Shown one piece after another: positions 57,652-64,000 of a stretch of DNA of 64,000 bases. Under the pieces are notes generated by a model that saw only the letters and a list, made by a program, of their open reading frames with translations, ran no database searches and was not told where the DNA came from. The stretch spans positions 343,501-407,500 of the forward strand of contig JAUIRK010000708.1 in the NCBI GenBank assembly GCA_030549495.1. Reading direction: 5' to 3'. Position 1 is the first letter of the stretch. Each line of letters begins with the position of its first letter. This stretch comes from Nectonema munidae (Eukaryota > Nematomorpha > Nectonematoida > Nectonematidae). A program made the translations under genes and the position numbers.

Positions 57652-60104
57652 CCCTCATCCGTACACTATAAACTGGACACAGTTCTGTACAAGCTGCTAC
57701 ATTTTGTAGTATAGCAAATTCACAAACTTATAAAGGTTGACATTTATGAATATAATTTTTTTTGTATTTTTGTAAATATATATATAACATAAAGTTGTAC
57801 AAAGTTTTATTCAATGAAATTATAAATTTATTGTCTATTTTTCACAAAAAAATACAAAACTCTGTAGTTTTCTTGATTCTATGACTGGGACAAATTGCAG
57901 CGTCACAAACTTCACAAGCACTCCGACATGACTTTTTACAATATTTACAAGGCCTGGAATAATTTATTACTTTTCTTTTAGAAGGTGCGGGTGTTGTTTT
58001 TATATATCCGACAAGTATTCCAGCCTCTTTTATAATTTTCCTTAAACTTTGGCTTTGAAGTCTTTTACTTGAGAATTCGAACGCAAGTTGAAAAGATAGG
58101 TTTTTCAAAAAAGTTCTTCGGTTTTGGGAATAATCGTTTTTCTTCATTAAAATAAATGCATTACTCCATGATACATCAATAAAGTTATAGTTTAAGAGAA
58201 CTGGCCATCTGTTGGTTTTTCTTCAACAAGAAAACTCTCAATTATAGAATCAAGCAAGTCAACTCCATACTTACCTTGGTTGTAATCCAAAATTATACGA
58301 GGTTTTTATCTAACCTCTCTGATATTTCAATGACAAGATGAGAAGAGGACAACATCAATACATTTTTTTGGGAACATATGAGCATAGGGACATTTTGTTT
58401 TCATGATCATACAAAGCTAAGGTTGTATGGACGTCTTTGTTTTTGACTAATTTTAAGCAAGCAGGAATTTCTTTTCTTCTTTTATTAATTGTTCCAAATA
58501 TCGTCAAGTTTTTCTTTAAAAGTTCTGTAGCCAAGAAGTGAGAGGTGAAATACCTGTCAGTTACTATATCTCTACCACTATTTTCAAATGGTTTGACTAA
58601 CCGTAAAACTGTTGTAGAAGCTCGTTCTGTGTTTTTATCTTTGCCAATTTCTTTTCCGGAATAAATGTATCCTGAAAGAGCAAAACCACTTTTGGCTTCA
58701 CAACACCAAAATACTTTTACTCCATATTTTCTGGGTTTTTGAGGCATAAAAGTTCTTCCGGGTATTTTACCTCTATACCCATAAAGCTGTTCATCAACAG
58801 TTAGAACATTTTCAGGTACAAGGAAAGCCAATAAATTTTTGTGTAACATTGTCCATATTTCCCTTACAGCTGCAAGCTTATCTGATCTTCTCCTTATTTC
58901 TCTCTCTCAGAAGTTGTCAAATCGAAGACAGAGTAAAAAAAATTTGAATCTTTGAAACCCAATTGTATCTTTGTAATATGGTTTTGAGTCATTTGGAGAC
59001 CATAAAGAAAGCAAACAAGTCATGTTGTCTCTATCAGAAGCTGCCCTAATTATAATACCATAGCAAGCTTTTATTTCTTCACAAGAAAATTGTTTCATGA
59101 AAGTAGGATAAGTTTTTCTTTTATTTTTGACTAAATACTTCCTAACTTCATCAGTAACGTTTCCATTAGTGTATCTTGTAATATGAAGAAACAATTCTTC
59201 ATTGTAAAAAAGGAAAAAAGATTCAGCTTCGCTTCTAGGATCACATAAAGGTCTTGGCTTTTGATTGAAAATATTTCTTGATAAAGATCTAACCAGCGCT
59301 GGTCTTTTTGAATACTTGACGTCTTTACAAAAAATAAACTCTTCATCTTCAAATTCGTTCGTGAAAAAGCTATTGGCGGTAGTACAGGGTTCATCGTCTT
59401 CAATTACATCACTCAGACTATCATCATCAGAGATGTTGTCTTCAAACATGTCAATATCACCTTCGTTCGATTCTATTTCCTCATTATTTTCCAAAGATTC
59501 AAACGATTCTTCAATAACTTCTTCACAAACATTTTCATCAGTTTTTTCCAAATTGTTTCTTTTATCATCATCATTATCATCAGATTCATCACAACGTGAA
59601 ATTAAAGCACGTGCCAATTGAAACGATGACCTTTGATATTTTTTCATCGAAAAGTAAGAAAAAACAGCAAAATGTGTGAAATGGTATCTCTAATAAATTA
59701 AGAAAAACAAGAAAAAACAGTCTGAAAAGCAAGGAAATTGAAATTGTGTATTACAAAAATGATGAAGAAAGAAGCTTACTGCTTTTAAAGAGGTAATTTC
59801 CTGTTTTGGCGCCAGACAATAAATTTATGAACGAAACACTATGTGCATATTCACTATACATAAATACGTTTCGACAGTAATTCGCCTATACTACAAATTG
59901 TAGTAAGTACGTTGTACTATAAAGACAAAAACAGAAAATTTACGAAATAGATAATAGATCACGGAATAAAACATTGTATGCATGCTCACTATACACAAAT
60001 ACACATCGTCAAGGATTATTCGCTTCAAAACATTTATATGTAGCTAACACGTGTAGATGGAAATTTTATTAACTACAAATTGTAGCAGCTTGTACGGATG
60101 AGGG
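57652..60104 (-). mobile_element. piggyBac DNA transposon, 2,453 bp
   Basis: Both termini are CCCTCATCCGTACA (14 bp identical when one is reversed). The left flank is TTAA; the right is now TATG, so one flank has changed. Inside both ends, GTACAAGCTGCTACA.TTTGTAG recurs, and the palindrome-like CTACAAATTGTAG occurs at 59891 and 60073, with a variant at 57697. The right end also holds an imperfect tandem duplication of about 130 bp (59828-60085). One transposase ORF is carried on the minus strand. Confidence 0.9.
57842..59647 (-). pseudogene. piggyBac transposase, nearly complete, few breaks
   Basis: The ORF starts MKKYQRSSFQLARALI at 59647. An acidic N-terminal third (DDNDDDK ... DMFEDNISDDDSLSD) is usual for the family. 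Then follow RPLCDPRSEAESFFLFY, LSLWSPNDSKPYYKDTIGF and RFDNF. A TGA (58907-58909) interrupts in frame. After it come LTVDEQLYGYRG (catalytic Asp), IVTDRYFTSHFLATELL (catalytic Asp), and past further frame changes near 58355 and 58170, LDYNQGKYGVDLLD (catalytic Asp). It ends with a Cys-rich domain CKYCKKSCRSACEVCDAAICPSH, the zinc-binding C-terminus that recognises the ends. All catalytic positions I can place are present. Confidence 0.88.
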
Positions 60105-60188
60105 TATGAGTGATATTATCTTTGATATACTTTTCTTTAGCGATTAAATTGTTCTCTTTTATTTCTAGTTATTTCTTAAAACCAAGGG

Positions 60189-60340
60189 GTGTGAGTAAGG
60201 TTACTTAGATATTGGATTTAGATAACCTAAGCTCTTGTGTTCGATCCTCCATGAAGCCTAATTTCTTCATAGTTCGATACAAACGGCTCAATTGTGCCTT
60301 CTCGATTAAAACACTTCATGGGTACCTTTTTACCTTTTTT
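60189..60340 (+). repeat. tRNA-derived SINE, copy 6
   Basis: GTGTGAGTAAGGTTACTTAGA head, GTGTTCGATCCTCC B box, CATAGTTCGATACAAACGGCTCAA, CTTCTCGATTAAAACACTTC and TTTTTACCTTTTT end. It lies 85 bp beyond the piggyBac's right end. Confidence 0.75.
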
Positions 60341-60349
60341 TCTTAAAAG

Positions 60350-61525
60350 TATTTTTGTGTAAATTAAAAAAAATTTTCAATATGCTCTCCATATGATTAA
60401 AAAATGAACTGGTAAAACGGTTTGTTTTAATTGATTTTGAAGCTAACGATTTGTCTAATAAATCAGTTTACTTCAGAATTACGGAATTATTAAACTTTTC
60501 ACAAAAAAGTTACCATCCAAATCAACGTAATTTTGATTCAATAAAACTTAAAAATGTCAATAAAAATCAAAAAGAAGTTTTGTCATCCTTTCCTGGTAAG
60601 CTGGTAGATTCACTGAACCTAGTTATATTCTTTCAATGAATATTTAGTTTGAAAACCTTGATTTGGTTTGAAGAGATTCTGTTATTTTTGAAGAAAGGAT
60701 AGATAATGTTTTCATTATAAATCAACCAAAAACAATTGATCTTAGATTAGAACATTTTTGATTTTGAGTCTGAAACACAGCAAATTTGACACTTATAAAA
60801 TTTTCTATAAAAAGTTTTTCTTTTCTGTATCAATGCTTCAAATTCAATACCGGCATACTAAGCTGTAAGTATGAAGTGGTGTTTTTTAATTCAACATATC
60901 CAAATGTTATTTTGAATATTTTTATAGGAATGTTTTATCCACAAGTAAGTAAAAGTTTTTCTATCTCTTCACTTCTGCTGCTTGAAAGTGAGAAGAACAC
61001 TATACTTTTAAATATTAAGCCACTCATTTTGATTGCTATAAAAATAACATTATTTTTCATAATCAACATTTTGAAGCCAAACGGAATGATGAAAATGAAG
61101 AATTATAAAAATGCCTCAATTTTGCTGGGAAAAATTTTTGTGATCATATATTGACTTCCGGTATTTACGAAAAAAAAGATGAAAAAGGTAAAGGTATACG
61201 CTTCAAATTTAGTTACATCATTTACTTATCGAAACAAAAGATTCATCGATGAAATTTTAATTGAAGAGAGAAAATTTGAGAAAAAAATTACCTGATAAAA
61301 TTGTCACCATTAAAATATTTTCTGTTAATTGTTAAAAAAAAATACCATAAAAGAGAGCCCAAATTTCAAGCCTCACAAAATAAAGAAAATAAATTATTTC
61401 ACTTGTCAAACTTTTGTTCGTGTGAATGGAATCAACAAATGTGAAAATCGTTTAAAATGATATGGCATGATAATATTTGAATTGGTTTAAAGAATTCGGC
61501 TAATCCTCTTTTTTATACTACTATT
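60350..61525. other. No recognisable gene
   Basis: Plus-strand reading frames at 60451-60639 and 60786-61154 give Phe/Ile/Lys/Asn-rich translations with no family resemblance. The sequence is AT-rich throughout. Confidence 0.4.
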
Positions 61526-61530
61526 TACTT

Positions 61531-61662
61531 GCGTGAGTAAGGCTGGTTAGATACTTGTCTTCGATAACTCAAGGTCTTGGGTTCGAACACGCATCAAGCC
61601 TCATTTCTTCATAGTTCGATACAAGCGGCGCAGCTGTGCCTTCTGTATGAAAACACCTAAGC
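61531..61662 (+). repeat. tRNA-derived SINE, copy 7
   Basis: GCGTGAGTAAGGCTGGTTAGA head, TTCGATAACTCAAGGTCTTGGGTTCGAACAC, CATAGTTCGATACAAGCGGCGCA, GCCTTCTGTATGAAAACACC. It keeps a good A and B box but lacks the TTTACC end. Confidence 0.75.
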
Positions 61663-61929
61663 TGCCGGATGATCTTCAGATGATAGGAGATCGAGATTTA
61701 ATGATAGCGTAATTGAAATACACTTTTTTACTTTGTAATCAATAAATTTTTAATAATAATCCATCGATTCAATCTTACCTTACGCATTTGGAGGATAGCC
61801 TTTCGAAGCAAAAAAAGAGTAATAATAATCTAAGTGATAATGATATTAGCATTTTTTCAACAATATATAAAAATTACTCTTGATAATTTTCCCAGGCCTG
61901 GAATTTTGATAAAGATGATAATCAAAAAA

Positions 61930-62322
61930 TTACATCGTTTTTCTTTTTGCTTCTTCTATAGTACGTTTGATTATTTCATCTAAATTCTGAAATCGAAACA
62001 ACTCAATGAAGATATCAATGGAATTATTGAAGCGATTGCTTTTTTTTTGACGCGATTGAATATAAAAAGGTGGGTCCAACAGACGTATGAAGATTACGTG
62101 AAAGAGTCTTACTTGTCGAAGGAATTTTTCATGTCCAAAAGGTATTATCTTTGGGTTAAAAGTAGAATTTATATTACATGAAGAAGAACAAAGTGAGGGT
62201 GAAATGGAGTCTCTATCACTGGAATAATTATTATCAAAGTCAGAAACGGCTGAAAAGCTTTCAGATATTAAAGACGAAACATCGCTAAAACTTGACGATT
62301 CATCAGAATCAGAACTATACAC
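61930..62322 (-). CDS. Unidentified Ser/Asp-rich reading frame
   Basis: 130 codons on the minus strand. The first 60 residues are rich in Ser and Asp (SSDSDESSSFSDVSS ... NNYSSDRDSISPS), the rest are Phe/Arg/Ile-rich (FGHEKFLRQVRLFHVIFI, RFNNSIDIFIELFRFQ) and end IIKRTIEEAKRKTM. A Ser/Asp-rich start recalls the N-termini of piggyBac transposases, but no core motif follows. There are no splice signals that would make it an exon. It could be a transposon remnant or chance. Confidence 0.25.
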   Translation of the reverse strand: MYSSDSDESSSFSDVSSLISESFSAVSDFDNNYSSDRDSISPSLCSSSCNINSTFNPKIIPFGHEKFLRQVRLFHVIFIRLLDPPFYIQSRQKKSNRFNNSIDIFIELFRFQNLDEIIKRTIEEAKRKTM

Positions 62323-62329
62323 TATTTTT

Positions 62330-63375
62330 TGTTAGAGATAACGGTAAGGATTAAAGTTTCAGAATCAAAAGAAATAGAAGGACCTATCAAGGATATGGAC
62401 CAAAAACAATCGAAGAAAATAGAAATTACAGACGGTAATATTCTTTGCGATAAACAAATCAAAAATTGATTTCAAGAATAAATTAATAATTTCTAAAAAA
62501 AAATGATGTTAGTGCTAAACGAAAAAAATCAATATATCCACGAGTATGTCATATTTGAAATGATTTATAATCAATAAAAATCTATAGAACTTTGATAAAA
62601 ATTTTTGATTTTATGTTTTATTTGTTTATACATCTATTATCACTTTGATTATATATAGTTGAAGATAAATTTCTCTAGTCAGACCGGTACAGTCTTAGTT
62701 GATATATTGGTTGTATGGTCTTTCTAGAGTTAAACATACAAAATGCCAGAAACCATTTTTTTCAACGTGAAAGACATGTAAAAACGAAGACATCCACAAA
62801 GATTTTTCGCAATTCCAGAACGACTTTGGAATTCAATAACTTTTCCGATACGAAACACTTTTACGAAATAAATAATTCGGTTAAAATTAGGAAGTTTGTT
62901 CATTGGACTGTAAATGCCAAAAAAAAATGTCTTGTTACCAGATTTGATAATAAAAAATAATGCCTCTTTTTTGAAGAACTCTATCATATAACGTCCCTCA
63001 CTTATTTGATCTCTAAGCTGTTATATAAATTTTTGAAAGTCTTTTTCCCATTGCAATACTATAATTTTCAAATTTAATCGAGTCTAAAAATGGAAAAATG
63101 CAGCATTTACTAAGAGAGGTCGAAATTGATTGCTTTATCTACCATTTTTACTTCATTGACAAGATGATAAACTGAATTTTTGAAATCAATCGATTGAAAT
63201 AAGCTTTTTCAAAATCAATATGTTTATAGTTTTTTTCACGCTGTAAAATTTGGCCAATTTTCACTTGTTTTTTTCAAATATCAGAAACAATACTTCATCC
63301 AACATCGAAATACTAAACTACATCAAACTATATAAATAATTATACAGCATCTAAACTGTAAATAAATGCGAGCAT
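62330..63375. other. No recognisable gene
   Basis: A plus-strand frame at 62715-62960 (basic, 81 codons) has no family resemblance. Otherwise the sequence is AT-rich and repeat-free as far as I can see. Confidence 0.4.
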
Positions 63376-63381
63376 TTAATA

Positions 63382-63503
63382 CCCTTTGAGGACCAGTGGG
63401 GCACGGGTGTCCCAAAAAATAAAAATCGTCTGCTTTAGATATATAAAATTGCATCGAAAAATAAAGCAGAAGATTAGTCTTCAAAATTCTGGTCGTCAAA
63501 GGG
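63382..63503. mobile_element. piggyBac-like MITE, copy 4
   Basis: CCCTTTGAGGACCAG and, reversed, CCCTTTGACGACCAG form the ends (14 of 15 identical). The interior has the family motifs CGTCTGCTTTAGAT and GCAGAAGATT. The flanks are TAATA and CAATT, no clean TTAA. Confidence 0.6.
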
Positions 63504-63509
63504 CAATTA

Positions 63510-64000
63510 TAAATATAGCTTCATTTTTAAAAAGGTAATATAAAAAGTTATTTATAACATAGAAAAAAAATGAATTTTCTAAAAAAAATTATTCGAATTT
63601 TGGGAGTTTTGATTTTGACTGATTCCCATGATTGAAGTCTATGATCACTGAATTAGAACCGAATTTTAGGTTAAACAATCCAAAGTATAATCAGATGAGG
63701 AAGGATTTGTTTGGCGAAGATTTCACTATATTATGCTGGACACACATGGACCGTTAGTACTTTTGAATTGAAAAGTTATAGCCTGTTGAAAGTATGTTTT
63801 ATCTGTAACAAACGTTTTCATAGATCAAGGGTTAAAGAAGAGAGTGGTTTTGACTATTGACTAAATAATGAATGAATGTGTATACTCATTATGCCTGATT
63901 AGATCGAGTTTGAGAGATACTAGGCAAGCAAGTGAGTGATGCTAGGCGTAGATAATATCATCATGATTAAACCAAAAGAAATGCTGATAAAAAGCTAATT
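63510..64000. other. Right edge, no recognisable gene
   Basis: No reading frame, splice-consistent exon or repeat copy is visible in the last 490 bp. Confidence 0.4.

Overview
The window is animal nuclear DNA. It is very AT-rich, its genes have GT-AG introns, and it is crowded with transposons of animal families. The LINEs, tRNA-derived SINEs, hAT, pogo/Tigger and piggyBac elements, plus an aphid/copepod/Hydra-like Cys-rich mobile ORF, fit an invertebrate such as an arthropod. I cannot name a species. Nothing looks bacterial or viral.

Region 1 (1-19.4 kb): The clearest host gene lies on the + strand from 2855 to 19148. It is the last six coding exons of a WD40 beta-propeller protein whose earlier exons lie upstream of the window. 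All splice sites are GT-AG and all exon phases match. At least seven WD-like strands are followed by a Ser/Lys-rich C-terminal tail. Its introns hold a nearly complete RTE LINE with a perfect 17-bp target duplication, a decayed pogo/Tigger, a decayed ZBED-type hAT, a hAT MITE with a perfect 8-bp duplication, and four tRNA-SINE copies.

Region 2 (19.4-35.6 kb): This region is mostly gene-free AT-rich DNA. It holds a LINE 3' fragment with a (TTAC)n tail, a triple-CCAAT cluster and a three-unit minisatellite. It also has a hAT transposase fossil broken by two younger MITEs, one with an 8-bp duplication and one with a 9-bp duplication, and an unidentified coding fossil.

Region 3 (36-42.6 kb): A 2,001-bp Tigger with a full DDE domain and one in-frame stop sits next to a second, more decayed pogo-type element. 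A hAT-like MITE follows, then an uninterrupted (TG)495 array joined to (TGTA)34.

Region 4 (43-52.4 kb): Here are piggyBac-like MITEs, two of them forming an inverted pair, and a duplicated CRE/E-box-like segment upstream of an unidentified acidic candidate host exon. A hAT deletion derivative, a hAT MITE, and a Tigger derivative with a nested MITE follow.

Region 5 (52.4-64 kb): A truncated CR1/Jockey-type LINE with a (TTATG)n tail is followed by a decayed TIGD1-like element and a 2,453-bp piggyBac with matching termini. SINE and MITE copies and otherwise featureless AT-rich DNA make up the rest.

Apart from the WD40 gene and one candidate exon, nearly all recognisable coding sequence is mobile-element derived. 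I found no operon-like or defence-like multigene system. The most unusual items are the nested insertions, the MITEs whose ends are built from reiterated short motifs, the inverted SINE pair bracketing a frame-neutral exon block of the host gene, and the extreme perfect TG array.
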